DNA of 14,348 nt from Klebsiella pneumoniae (lineage in GTDB: Bacteria > Bacteroidota > Bacteroidia > Flavobacteriales > Flavobacteriaceae): assembly GCA_943325355.2 (NCBI GenBank), contig CALPPA020000016.1, positions 1-14,348 of the forward strand. The letters are read 5' to 3'. The notes under the pieces are model-generated. The model was given only the letters and a program-made list of their open reading frames with translations, ran no database searches and was not told the DNA's origin. Made by a program: the position numbers and the translations under genes. Position 1 is the stretch's first letter. The number at the start of each line of letters is the position of its first letter. Positions 1-7,667 of this stretch are shown here, piece by piece.

Positions 1-366
1 ACTGATAGAAATTTTGCAGCTTTAGGTAGTAACTTACCTTCTGTAAATTTAAAAGAAACCGATACTAAAATTGAAGTTGAATTAGCAGCTCCTGGAATGA
101 AAAGAGAGGACTTCAAAGTTGCGGTAGATAATGATATTCTAATGATTTCTTCAGAAAAAGAAGAAGAAAAAGAAGAAGTTAGAAAAAAAGACAACTATAT
201 TAGAAGAGAATTTAATTACCAATCTTTTAGCAGAACTTTCAGTTTGCCTGAAACAATTGATGAAAGCAAAATTGAAGCTAATTATAAAGATGGAATCCTT
301 CACGTTGTTGTTCCTAAAAAAGAAGGAGCTAAAAAAAGAGCTTTAAAAACCATCCCTATTAAATAA
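1..366 (+). CDS. Small heat-shock protein Hsp20 (alpha-crystallin family), 5' end missing
   Basis: The reading frame is open from base 1, so the gene starts before the window; the ATG at 97 is internal (GM in the motif APGMKRED). The visible 121 residues are most of an alpha-crystallin domain. They include the entry strand with VNLKET, the segment ELAAPGMKREDFKV, a charged Glu/Lys-rich loop, the FSRTFSLPE strand and the family-typical C-terminal GILHVVVPKKE. A short basic tail ends in IPIK, matching the I-x-I/V anchor that sHsps use for oligomer assembly. Members are ATP-independent holdases that bind unfolding proteins in the cytoplasm. By comparison with family length (about 140-150 residues), some 25-30 N-terminal residues are probably missing. 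Its promoter lies outside the window. The family call is firm. Confidence 0.93.
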   Translation, partial: TDRNFAALGSNLPSVNLKETDTKIEVELAAPGMKREDFKVAVDNDILMISSEKEEEKEEVRKKDNYIRREFNYQSFSRTFSLPETIDESKIEANYKDGILHVVVPKKEGAKKRALKTIPIK

Positions 367-397
367 ATCTGAAATTATCAGTTTTATCTAATTTAAC

Positions 398-427
398 AAG
401 GAACGCTAGCTAACGCTGGCGTTTCTT
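398..427. terminator. Hairpin between convergent hsp20 and histidine kinase genes
   Basis: A 13-bp stem (arms 398-410 and 415-427) closes a 4-base TAAC loop, with two G-T pairs on the + strand. It sits 31 bases after the hsp20 stop and covers the last codons of the convergent kinase gene (stop at 406-408). Neither side has a good T-run (GCTTTATT on the + side), so this is a weak intrinsic terminator or a 3'-end-protecting hairpin. The position between convergent genes favours a shared termination role. Confidence 0.55.
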
Positions 428-2619
428 GCTTTATTGATTTGATCATTGATAACTTTAAACAATAATAAAGGTTCAAAGGGCTTGATCATAATATCATTCA
501 TTCCTGCAGAAATAGCCTCCTCTGTTATTTCGTCTTTTGCAAAAGCAGTTAATGCTATTACTGGTGTTTTTATACCTTTTAATCGGATTTTTCTAGTAGT
601 CTCAAAACCATTAATTAACGGCATATTGATGTCCATTAAAATAACATCAAAAGTTTCTTTATTCAATATATCTAAAGCCTGGTAACCATCATCAACTATA
701 AAACAGCTACAATTATTTTTCTCAATAATTCTTTTTGTAACGCTTTGGTTTATTTTGTTGTCTTCGACCACCAATACCTTAAAGATCTGGCTAGAACTTA
801 AATCTACTTTGATATTTTTAATTATTTCATTAGTTCTATCAGGATCAAAATCAAATGCTATTGTGAATTTGAATGTTGTTCCTAATCCTATCATACTTTC
901 GAGTGAAATTTCACTATTGAATAGTGTTAATAGGCGTTTCACAATGGCTAACCCAAGTCCAGTGCCTTGATAATCGTTCTCATTTCGTCCAACTTGTACA
1001 AATTTCTCAAAAATTTTATCTTGATCTATGGCTGCAATACCAATCCCATTATCCTCAATTTGAAATTCAATGTATTGGGTTTTACCTTCTGCCTTAACTA
1101 AATTGGCACTAACTTTTACTTTCCCATTATTGGTAAACTTCAATGCATTACTGACTAAATTCATTAAAATTTGGGAAAGTCTTAATTTATCTCCAATTAA
1201 ATATTCAGGGATTGTTGGGTCAATATTTACAGTTATTTTATTATTGTTATTTTGAGCAATAAAGGAGAGTGAGTTCTTAACCATATTAATTTCATCAGAA
1301 ATATTGAAAGTAAGACTTTCAAGTACAATCCTATTTTCTTCGATTTTATTTATCTGAAGAACATCATTAACAAGTGACAACAAATATTTCGCTGAAAATT
1401 TTAAGGAGCTTAAATGCGGACTTTTTGCTAATTCTTTATGCTCATCTAGCAACATATTTGTAATGCCAATCACACCATACAAAGGAGTTCTTAGTTCGTG
1501 GCTAATCGTGGACACAAATTGGGTTTTAGCACGTGATGCTTCATCTGCTTTTTCTTTAGCTATGCTCAATTCTTCATTAGCAAGGGTTAGTTCGCTGTTA
1601 ATTTTTTTCTTAAAATTGTTGTTTTTGTATAATGAAAAAATCAACAACAATAAAACGAGGAAAGCAATTATAAAAAGAATTACAATGATTCTAGATTTTC
1701 TAAGACTTTGAGATTGTAACTTTTTCTCTATTTCAATTCTATCAAGCTCTCTTTTGTATTCATCTAATTCAAGATTAATTCCTACTACATTAGCCTTCTT
1801 AAGTTTATTCTCATTATAAATTTTCTGTTGGATGGTATTATAAAGCTCCAAGTTTTGATACGCTTTCTTGTAATCGCCTTTTTTTAATAAAAACTTGGAA
1901 TATTCGTGGTGTGAATAGGACAAATCAGATTTATCAACTTCAACATTTCCATATTTAATCGCGTTTAGAAAATAGGTTTCGGCTTTTGTATTTTCACCAA
2001 TATTCGCATAATACATACCATTAAGCATATTTAAAACGACTATAGTTGATTTGTCACCAAATTTTGAATGGTATTTATTAATAAATTCTAAGTATGGATA
2101 TCCTTGGTTAAATTGACCAATATCAAAATAAGCCCAAGCAATATTTAGTTTGGTAAAAACAATTTGGCTACTATCAGCAGCCTTTTGGCTATATTCAAGA
2201 GATTTTTTATAATAACTAATTCCTTTTTCATATTGTTTTTTTTCAAAACAATACACATTTCCCAAATTATTGTTTATATAGTTTTTAATGACATCATTAT
2301 TGGTTTTATTGGCATACGTTAACCCTTTCTTATAATAAAAAATGGCTCTATCAAATTCAGCCAATTCGTCAAGATTTGCAGCAATAACGTTATAAGAAAC
2401 AGCAATAAGATAATCGTCTTTGATGTTTGTAGCATCATTTAAACTTTGCCTTGCGGTAGCTAATGATTTTTCAAAATTTTCAGAATGCAAGTATTTAACC
2501 GCTAGTTTTGCCGTTTTTTTTATTTCTTCTTTAGAAGGTGTTTTTGATTGTGCAGAAGAATTATTACTGAAAGGACTCAGTAAATACAATAACAAAAAAA
2601 ATATTCTTATTTGCAGCAT
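406..2619 (-). CDS. TPR-containing hybrid sensor histidine kinase / response regulator
   Basis: A 737-residue membrane sensor. An N-terminal signal peptide (about 1-24, ending SSAQ) precedes a helical TPR region in the periplasm (about 35-265, with repeats such as the one around FDRAIFYYKKGL). One transmembrane helix (about 311-330) follows a charged coiled coil, and a second coiled coil (about 340-365) leads into the kinase. The HisKA motif STISHELRTPL carries phospho-acceptor His374. The ATPase has its N box (NLVSNALKF, 487-495), G1 DNGIG (523-527) and G2 GTGLGL (552-557). The C-terminal receiver has acidic residues E619 and D620, phospho-acceptor Asp663 (LMDINMP) and Lys713. No DNA-binding domain is present, so output needs another partner. 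The signal sensed is unknown. The ATG start is supported by a promoter box 18 bases upstream. Confidence 0.93.
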   Translation of the reverse strand: MLQIRIFFLLLYLLSPFSNNSSAQSKTPSKEEIKKTAKLAVKYLHSENFEKSLATARQSLNDATNIKDDYLIAVSYNVIAANLDELAEFDRAIFYYKKGLTYANKTNNDVIKNYINNNLGNVYCFEKKQYEKGISYYKKSLEYSQKAADSSQIVFTKLNIAWAYFDIGQFNQGYPYLEFINKYHSKFGDKSTIVVLNMLNGMYYANIGENTKAETYFLNAIKYGNVEVDKSDLSYSHHEYSKFLLKKGDYKKAYQNLELYNTIQQKIYNENKLKKANVVGINLELDEYKRELDRIEIEKKLQSQSLRKSRIIVILFIIAFLVLLLLIFSLYKNNNFKKKINSELTLANEELSIAKEKADEASRAKTQFVSTISHELRTPLYGVIGITNMLLDEHKELAKSPHLSSLKFSAKYLLSLVNDVLQINKIEENRIVLESLTFNISDEINMVKNSLSFIAQNNNNKITVNIDPTIPEYLIGDKLRLSQILMNLVSNALKFTNNGKVKVSANLVKAEGKTQYIEFQIEDNGIGIAAIDQDKIFEKFVQVGRNENDYQGTGLGLAIVKRLLTLFNSEISLESMIGLGTTFKFTIAFDFDPDRTNEIIKNIKVDLSSSQIFKVLVVEDNKINQSVTKRIIEKNNCSCFIVDDGYQALDILNKETFDVILMDINMPLINGFETTRKIRLKGIKTPVIALTAFAKDEITEEAISAGMNDIMIKPFEPLLLFKVINDQINKARNASVS

Positions 2620-2637
2620 AACTTATAATTCTCATTT

Positions 2638-2645
2638 CAAATATA
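2638..2645 (-). promoter_or_regulatory. Bacteroidota -7 promoter box for the hybrid kinase gene
   Basis: On the minus strand this reads TATATTTG, an exact match to TAnnTTTG, 18 bases before the kinase ATG. The implied leader is very short (about 10-13 bases). I see no convincing -33 element. Confidence 0.6.
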
Positions 2646-2756
2646 CACTAAAATATGATTTAAAAAGATAAAAGAGAGGTTTTATCAGTTATTTCTCTAC
2701 TATATGTTTTTTATAAACACCATTTGATCGTAATAAACAACTTTTATCAATTTTGA

Positions 2757-2789
2757 CAAAAAAACCCATTCAAACAGTTGAATAGGTTT
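2757..2789 (-). terminator. Rho-independent terminator of the symporter gene
   Basis: In the minus-strand RNA an 11-bp stem (arms 2778-2788 and 2763-2773, one G-U pair) closes a 4-base loop and runs into seven U residues (from the A-run at 2758-2764). It lies about 25 bases after the symporter stop codon. This separates the symporter from the kinase gene downstream, consistent with the kinase having its own promoter. Confidence 0.85.
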
Positions 2790-2813
2790 ATTATGATTAA
2801 CAGCTATTAATAA

Positions 2814-4079
2814 TTATTCAGATGAAACTTCTCCATCACCTTCCCATTTACCAACTACCGATGTTGCCAAAGCATTGCCTAAAACATTTGTAGCACTTCT
2901 AAACATATCACAAAAGTGATCAATTGGCAGAATCAATGCGATTCCTTCGACAGGAATATCAAACATACCACAAGTTGCCGCAACAACTACTAAACTAGCC
3001 CTTGGAACACCTGCGATTCCTTTACTTGTAAGCATCAAGACTAAAAGCATCGTCATTTGTGTTCCCAAGTCGAGATCAATTCCATAAGCTTGAGCAATAA
3101 ACAAACTAGCAAAAGTCATGTACATCATACTCCCATCTAAATTGAAAGAATAACCCAAAGGCAACATAAAAGAAACTATTTTGTCTTTTACACCAAAACG
3201 CTCTAATTCCTCGGTTAGTTTTGGAAAAACAGCCTCGCTACTTGTTGTACCAAAAGCTATAATTAATGGTCCAACAATATGGTTTAATAAAGTTTTCATT
3301 CTTTTTCCTAGAAAAACAAACCCAACTACTAATAAGAAAATCCATAAAGAACTTATACCAATTAAGAATGAACCAAAATATTTAATATAAGTGAAAATTA
3401 AATCATTCAAGTCTTTTATCGCAAAAACACCTGCAATGGCGCCAAAAACACCTAGAGGCGCAAACTTCATTACATAATTGACCATTTTTAGTACAATATG
3501 AGACGTTTTATCCAAGGCATTGATAACAGGTTTTGCATAACTACCTATTGAGGCTGCTGCCAATCCAAAAAAGATAGAGAATATAACAATTTGCAAGATT
3601 TCATTATTTGCCATTGCTTCAAAAATACTTTTTGGAAAAATGTGTTCTATAAAGTTTTGAGTGGAGAAGCTTTTCGTGTTTCCTGTTACTTCGGCAGCAG
3701 CGGATAAATCAACGTCCGATAAATTTAATCCAACACCAGGTTGCAAAATATTAACCCAAAACATTCCTATTAATAGCGAGATAAATGAAGCGCTAAAAAA
3801 CCACCCCAAGGCCTTTCCTCCTACTCGTCCTACAGTTTTAACATCACCCAATTTAGCAATTCCTACTACTAATGTTGTAAATACTAATGGCGAAATAATC
3901 ATTTGAACCAAACGAATAAAAACAGTGGCTAAAATTTTTATTTTATCACTAAATTCTTTCGCAAAACTAACATCATAATTATTGTGAATATAAATGCCCA
4001 GAATTGCTCCCAATAGCATAGCAATAATAATTTGAACAGTAAGATTTCCTAAAAAGGATGGTTTTTTGGTTTCAGTCAT
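2814..4079 (-). CDS. Dicarboxylate/amino acid:cation symporter (DAACS family, GltP/DctA-like)
   Basis: A 421-residue inner-membrane carrier, the usual size for the family. It shows the full transport core. Hairpin 1 has GTTSSEAVFPK (277-287), transmembrane segment 7 has NLDGS (313-317, the NMDGT equivalent), hairpin 2 has SKGIAGVPRAS (352-362), and segment 8 has DMFRSATNVLGN (391-402). Arg394 aligns with the residue that binds the substrate side-chain carboxylate in GltPh. Asn402 sits where GltPh has sodium ligand Asp405; E. coli DctA also has Asn here, as I recall. The substrate is therefore an acidic amino acid or a C4-dicarboxylate, and I cannot choose between them. Start: ATG, followed by a short cytoplasmic tail and the first helix. 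The gene lies 61 bases after aroC on the same strand across a heptad repeat; no promoter is evident. Confidence 0.93.
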   Translation of the reverse strand: MTETKKPSFLGNLTVQIIIAMLLGAILGIYIHNNYDVSFAKEFSDKIKILATVFIRLVQMIISPLVFTTLVVGIAKLGDVKTVGRVGGKALGWFFSASFISLLIGMFWVNILQPGVGLNLSDVDLSAAAEVTGNTKSFSTQNFIEHIFPKSIFEAMANNEILQIVIFSIFFGLAAASIGSYAKPVINALDKTSHIVLKMVNYVMKFAPLGVFGAIAGVFAIKDLNDLIFTYIKYFGSFLIGISSLWIFLLVVGFVFLGKRMKTLLNHIVGPLIIAFGTTSSEAVFPKLTEELERFGVKDKIVSFMLPLGYSFNLDGSMMYMTFASLFIAQAYGIDLDLGTQMTMLLVLMLTSKGIAGVPRASLVVVAATCGMFDIPVEGIALILPIDHFCDMFRSATNVLGNALATSVVGKWEGDGEVSSE

Positions 4080-4089
4080 TATATTAAGT

Positions 4090-4152
4090 GTTCAGTGCTC
4101 AGTATTCCGTTTGCAGTTCGAACTGAACACTTCAAACTGAAAACTGTTAACT
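4090..4152. repeat. Degenerate heptanucleotide array with orientation switch between aroC and the symporter gene
   Basis: The stretch divides cleanly into nine 7-mers: GTTCAGT, GCTCAGT, ATTCCGT, TTGCAGT, TCGAACT, GAACACT, TCAAACT, GAAAACT, GTTAACT. The first four carry the CAGT core and the rest carry its complement AACT/CACT in the same phase. Together with four flanking bases this gives a perfect 11-bp inverted repeat (4086-4096 with 4122-4132) and a 12-bp palindrome (4114-4125). The last heptad enters the aroC stop codon. It lacks a T-run, so it is not a standard terminator. Confidence 0.7.
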
Positions 4153-5215
4153 ATTTAAAATAGGTTTTGTTTAATAAATAAAAATCAGCAAGAACAATCG
4201 CAGCCATTGCTTCAACGATTGGAACAGCTCTTGGCACAACGCAAGGATCATGACGCCCTTTACCTTGCATTTCTGTAATATTTCCAGCATTATCTAATGA
4301 ATCTTGCTTTTGCATAATAGTAGCCACAGGCTTGAAAGCCACACGAAAATAAATATCCATTCCGTTGCTTATTCCTCCTTGAATTCCACCAGAAAGATTA
4401 GTTTTCGTTGTACCATCAGGATTATATAAATCGTTATGCTCACTACCTCGCATTTGAGAACCGCAAAATCCACTTCCGAATTCAAATCCTTTTACAGCAT
4501 TTATCGAAAGCATCGCTTTTCCTAGTTCAGCATGTAATTTATCAAAAACAGGTTCACCAAGGCCGATCGGTACGTTTTGAATGACACAAGTTACTGTTCC
4601 TCCTACTGTATCTCCCTCCTTTTTAATTTTCATTATATACTCTTCCATTTCCGATGCCTTTTTTTCATCGGGACATCGTACTGGATTATTCTCTGTTTTT
4701 GAAAAATCCAATTCTTGATATGGTTTTTCTATAAAAATAGGACCTACAGAAGAAACAAAAGCATTGATTTTTATTTCTGGCAACATTTGTTTTGCGATAG
4801 CACCAGCTACTACTCTACTAGCGGTTTCTCTTGCAGAACTTCGTCCACCTCCACGATAATCACGAAAACCATATTTTTTTTCATACACATAATCCGCATG
4901 GCTTGGTCTGTAATTGTCTTTAATATGGGAGTAATCGTCTGATTTTTGATTCGTATTTGGAATGATAAAACCTATGGGAGTTCCTGTTGTTTTACCTTCG
5001 AAAATTCCTGAAAGAAATTGAACATCATCAGGTTCCTTTCGTTGGGTAACAATTTTAGACTGTCCTGGTTTTCTTCTTGACATTTCTGCCTGAATAGCTT
5101 TTAAATCTATAGTAATTCCAGAGGGACAGCCATCAATTATACCACCTAATGCTTCTCCGTGAGATTCCCCGAAAGTTGTTATTCTAAAAAGTGTTCCGTA
5201 GCTATTTCCTGCCAT
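4151..5215 (-). CDS. aroC: Chorismate synthase
   Basis: It catalyses the last step of the shikimate pathway, converting EPSP to chorismate with reduced FMN, in the cytoplasm. The protein is 354 residues and contains all three family signatures: FGESHG (15-20), [11 protein letters not shown] (124-134) and [13 protein letters not shown] (320-332). His19 and Arg/His residues of the active site are present. The start is set at the ATG at 5213-5215 (MAGNSYG). A longer frame reaches 5272, but its extra 19 residues are unlike the family, which begins at this MAGNS-type segment, and an exact promoter box (5232-5239) would fall inside them. The gene is divergent from a small outer-membrane protein gene and is followed by the symporter. 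Short repeat arrays lie on both sides. Confidence 0.97.
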   Translation of the reverse strand: MAGNSYGTLFRITTFGESHGEALGGIIDGCPSGITIDLKAIQAEMSRRKPGQSKIVTQRKEPDDVQFLSGIFEGKTTGTPIGFIIPNTNQKSDDYSHIKDNYRPSHADYVYEKKYGFRDYRGGGRSSARETASRVVAGAIAKQMLPEIKINAFVSSVGPIFIEKPYQELDFSKTENNPVRCPDEKKASEMEEYIMKIKKEGDTVGGTVTCVIQNVPIGLGEPVFDKLHAELGKAMLSINAVKGFEFGSGFCGSQMRGSEHNDLYNPDGTTKTNLSGGIQGGISNGMDIYFRVAFKPVATIMQKQDSLDNAGNITEMQGKGRHDPCVVPRAVPIVEAMAAIVLADFYLLNKTYFK

Positions 5216-5231
5216 TATAATTAGTTTTGAA

Positions 5232-5239
5232 CAAATGTA
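5232..5239 (-). promoter_or_regulatory. -7 promoter box for aroC
   Basis: On the minus strand this reads TACATTTG, an exact TAnnTTTG match, 16 bases before the aroC ATG. It decides the start codon, because initiation further upstream would not be on this transcript. Confidence 0.65.
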
Positions 5240-5273
5240 AGTTTTTAGTTTAAAGTTTAAAAACTTAAACAAT
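5240..5273. repeat. Heptad repeat with inverted half, just upstream of the aroC promoter box
   Basis: In 7-base phase the sequence reads AGTTTTT, AGTTTAA, AGTTTAA, then the complementary orientation AAACTTA, AAC. AAGTTTTTA and TAAAAACTT form a 9-bp inverted repeat. It occupies the region where the aroC -33 element and any operator would lie. Low complexity makes chance similarity possible. Confidence 0.45.
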
Positions 5274-5351
5274 AATTTAGGGCTAATCTTTTAAAAAAAA
5301 AAATATTTTTAACTAAATATTGATTCATTATCATTCGATTAATTTTCACAA

Positions 5352-5359
5352 TATGTTTG
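5352..5359 (+). promoter_or_regulatory. -7 promoter box for the small outer-membrane protein gene
   Basis: TATGTTTG matches TAnnTTTG exactly and lies 49 bases before the ATG at 5409, implying a leader of roughly 40-45 bases. A TTG at 5320-5322 is the nearest -33-like triplet, but the spacing (29 bases) is longer than usual. Confidence 0.55.
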
Positions 5360-5408
5360 ATTTTACTTCGTTAAATGATTATTATTGCAAAACTAAAAAT
5401 CCTAAATT

Positions 5409-5840
5409 ATGAAAAAATTATTATTAGTATTGGCATTTATAGGTGCAAATCAATTTGCAAATGCACAAGAGATTGGTATCCGTTTTGGAGATGTTTCAGG
5501 AGGAGATGTTGCTGTTGATGGCATTTTTAGCCTTGATAAATTTAGCAGAATTCATGCTAATGTATCCTTTGGTGACGGAGGTGTTGGACTAGATGCTCTC
5601 TGGGATTTCCTATACAAACCAGTTGATGGCGAATCTTTAAAATGGTATGTTGGGGTGGGTCCTTCAATGGTTATTAATGACGACTTTTTATTGGGAGCTA
5701 GCGGCGAGATTGGTTTAGAATACCGTTTTCAAGAAGCCCCAATCGCTATAGGTTTAGACTGGAGACCGACACTATGGATACTTGAAGAAACTGATTTTCA
5801 TGCTGGAGGTTTCGGTTTAAATGTTAGGTATGTTTTTTAA
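5409..5840 (+). CDS. Small outer-membrane beta-barrel protein, function unknown
   Basis: This is a 143-residue secreted protein. A clear signal peptide (MKKLLLVLAFIGANQFANAQ, cut after residue 20) precedes a roughly 123-residue body of alternating hydrophobic and polar strands with Gly/Asp-rich turns. It ends in FGLNVRYVF, a terminal aromatic residue on an amphipathic strand, which is the usual outer-membrane insertion signal. The size fits a barrel of about eight strands. There are no cysteines and no enzyme motif. I cannot assign a substrate or role. It is a single-gene unit with its own promoter box and a strong terminator 24 bases after the stop. Confidence 0.8.
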   Translation: MKKLLLVLAFIGANQFANAQEIGIRFGDVSGGDVAVDGIFSLDKFSRIHANVSFGDGGVGLDALWDFLYKPVDGESLKWYVGVGPSMVINDDFLLGASGEIGLEYRFQEAPIAIGLDWRPTLWILEETDFHAGGFGLNVRYVF

Positions 5841-5864
5841 GATTCTCTCCAAAAAAAATAAAGT

Positions 5865-5899
5865 AAAAAGGGCTTAGAAGTATTTTCTAAGCCCTTTTT
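5865..5899. terminator. Bidirectional rho-independent terminator
   Basis: A perfect 15-bp stem (arms 5865-5879 and 5885-5899) closes a 5-base loop. The arms begin and end with five A and five T residues, so either strand gives a hairpin followed by U residues. It ends the + gene at 5840 and directly abuts the stop codon (5900-5902) of the convergent lipoprotein gene, closing the long minus-strand block. Confidence 0.93.
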
Positions 5900-6328
5900 C
5901 TATTTTATGATAATCTCTTTTTTAGAATTTACTTTGACTATACAATAAGGCATTGTGATTTCTTGAATGATTAATGGGTTAGACTCTGGTGTTATTTCTT
6001 TTATGGTAATGATTATATTTTTATCCGTTTCAACTGCACTTTCAATACTAATTTTATGACCTCCTGCCGTTTTTTCTCCCATATTAAAAACGATAAAACT
6101 TGCCGTTTTGATATCGCCAGTTTTTATTTTATTTATTAGTTTTTCATCATTTTGCAACATTGCAATTTCATTTGGCTCGGATAAAATTTCAAAAAAACGA
6201 ATGTTGGCTCCTCCATCAGCTTGTTCTGTCAAAACTTCATATAAAGAATTACTCTCTGTTTTCTTCATGGATGAAGATCCACACGAAGTCAAAACAATGG
6301 TTACTATTAAGAAGACTGCTTTTTTCAT
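5900..6328 (-). CDS. Lipoprotein with PrcB-type C-terminal domain
   Basis: A 142-residue protein. It opens with a lipoprotein signal peptide whose lipobox LTSC puts the lipidated cysteine at residue 16. A variable linker follows, then a C-terminal domain (about 75-133). The pattern ASFIVFNMGEKTAGGHKISI, a run of beta strands, and ITMPYCIVKV match the PrcB C-terminal family, first named for a subunit of the Treponema dentilisin protease complex. That homology does not prove a protease partner here, and no protease gene adjoins. It likely sits on the periplasmic or outer face of the envelope. It is the last gene of the block, 109 bases after bshA. Family call from pattern memory, moderately sure. 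Confidence 0.75.
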   Translation of the reverse strand: MKKAVFLIVTIVLTSCGSSSMKKTESNSLYEVLTEQADGGANIRFFEILSEPNEIAMLQNDEKLINKIKTGDIKTASFIVFNMGEKTAGGHKISIESAVETDKNIIITIKEITPESNPLIIQEITMPYCIVKVNSKKEIIIK

Positions 6329-6377
6329 CTATGTAAATTTTGATTTTTCAGTGGTGATATATGGTTTGCTTCGCCAG

Positions 6378-6419
6378 TTCGGGTCACCGAATAATTTATT
6401 TGTATTTGCATCCGCAAAT
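6378..6419. other. Two short hairpins in the bshA-lipoprotein gap
   Basis: TTCGG-GTCA-CCGAA (6378-6391) and ATTTGC-ATCC-GCAAAT (6404-6419) are perfect short stems with 4-base loops. They lie in the 109-base gap (6329-6437) after the bshA stop. Neither has a T-run, so an intrinsic terminator is unlikely. They might be an RNA-processing site or remnants of a dispersed repeat. Confidence 0.3.
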
Positions 6420-6437
6420 TTGTTGTTAGTGGCAATG

Positions 6438-7571
6438 TCATACAAATTTATTAATCGCCTTTTGATACAATTCTTCATAAAGAGGTAAAATGTTTTTTAT
6501 ATCAAATCGCTCGGCCACTGATAACGCATTTTCTTTAAATTTATTTAAAACTGTATGATCTTTCAAAATTTTCAATGCATTTGCAGCCATCTCATCTACA
6601 TTGCCCACATTGCTCAAATAACCGGAAATTCCTTCAAAATTTACTTCGGGTAAACCTCCAGAATTACTTGAAATCACAGGAACGCTCCATGCCATCGCTT
6701 CAAGAGCAGCAAGACCAAAGCTTTCGGTCTCTGATGGCAATAAAAACAAATCGGTAAAACTCAATATTTTATCAATTTCATTGCTGTTTCCAAAGAAAAT
6801 AACTTTGTCTTGAATACCTAATTCTTGGCATAAATATTCTGCTTTTTCTTTTTCTGGCCCATCACCTACCATCATTAATTTAGCAGGAATTTCTTGTTGA
6901 ATTTTATAAAATATTTTAATCACGTCAGGAATACACTTTACTTTTCTAAAGTTACTGATGTGCGTAATAATTCGTTCATTTTCACTAGCCATCACTGAAC
7001 GGCGACAAGAAATACTTGGATCAATTGTATTTTTATGCAATTCAATAAAATTAGGGATTACCTGGATTTCATTTTTTATATTGAATAATTTAAGCGTGTC
7101 TTGTTTCAAACTTTGGGAAACCGAAGTCACAAAATCAGATTTGTTAATACTGAAGGTAACAGCCGTTTTATAAAAAGGATGATTGCCTACCAAAGTAATA
7201 TCCGTGCCGTGTAGCGTTGTTATCATTGGAAGATTTATGCCTTCGTCTTTGAGCATTTGCTTAGCCATATAACCTGCATAGGCATGTGGAATGGCATAAT
7301 GTACGTGCAATAATTCAATTTTATACAGTTTTACCATATCAACTAATTTGCTCGAAAGGGCTAATTCATAGGGTTGAAAATGGAATAAAGGATATTCAGG
7401 AACATTAACTTCGTGGTAATGTACATTTGGATTTAGCAATGCCAACCGAACTGGCTGACTATAGGTTATAAAGTGAATTTCGTGACCACGACGAGCCAAC
7501 TCAAGTCCGAGTTCCGTTGCGACAACTCCGCTTCCTCCAAAGGTGGGATAACAAACAATTGCTATTCTCAT
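6438..7571 (-). CDS. bshA: N-acetyl-alpha-D-glucosaminyl L-malate synthase
   Basis: This is the first enzyme of bacillithiol synthesis. It joins N-acetylglucosamine from UDP-GlcNAc to L-malate in the cytoplasm. The protein is 377 residues, a GT4 family GT-B glycosyltransferase. It matches BshA closely along its length: CYPTFGGSG (7-15, donor loop), ATELGLELARRGHEIHFIT, LHVHYAIPHA (88-97), TTLHGTDITLVG (118-129), SNFRKVKCIPDVI (206-218), VGDGPEK (235-241) and ESFGLAALEAMA (283-294). That last segment gives the E-x7-E motif at Glu283 and Glu291. Partner genes bshB and bshC are not in the window. Start: ATG followed at once by the first beta strand, as in the family. The gene lies 96 bases after the 160-residue gene; no exact promoter box is visible. 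Confidence 0.93.
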   Translation of the reverse strand: MRIAIVCYPTFGGSGVVATELGLELARRGHEIHFITYSQPVRLALLNPNVHYHEVNVPEYPLFHFQPYELALSSKLVDMVKLYKIELLHVHYAIPHAYAGYMAKQMLKDEGINLPMITTLHGTDITLVGNHPFYKTAVTFSINKSDFVTSVSQSLKQDTLKLFNIKNEIQVIPNFIELHKNTIDPSISCRRSVMASENERIITHISNFRKVKCIPDVIKIFYKIQQEIPAKLMMVGDGPEKEKAEYLCQELGIQDKVIFFGNSNEIDKILSFTDLFLLPSETESFGLAALEAMAWSVPVISSNSGGLPEVNFEGISGYLSNVGNVDEMAANALKILKDHTVLNKFKENALSVAERFDIKNILPLYEELYQKAINKFV

Positions 7572-7667
7572 AGTAGTATTTGATGAAAAGAACTTAATAA
7601 ATTAGCATTCTCAGTATTCGAATGATGAATAAGAATAATTTTTTTGAACTTATTTCTAAAAATTATA

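Noticed and set aside
4086..4132. Inverted repeat as an intrinsic terminator for aroC
   Set aside because: The loop is 25 bases and no T-run follows on the minus strand (CTTAATATAATG). The heptad periodicity explains the symmetry better.
5216..5272. N-terminal extension of aroC (19 extra residues from an upstream ATG)
   Set aside because: The extension is unlike the family, comes from an AT-rich repeat, and an exact promoter box (5232-5239) lies inside it. The ATG at 5213-5215 gives the standard MAGNSYG start.
6108..6488. A 126-codon open frame on the plus strand across the lipoprotein gene
   Set aside because: It is antisense to the lipoprotein and the end of bshA, with no homology that I recognise and no promoter box.
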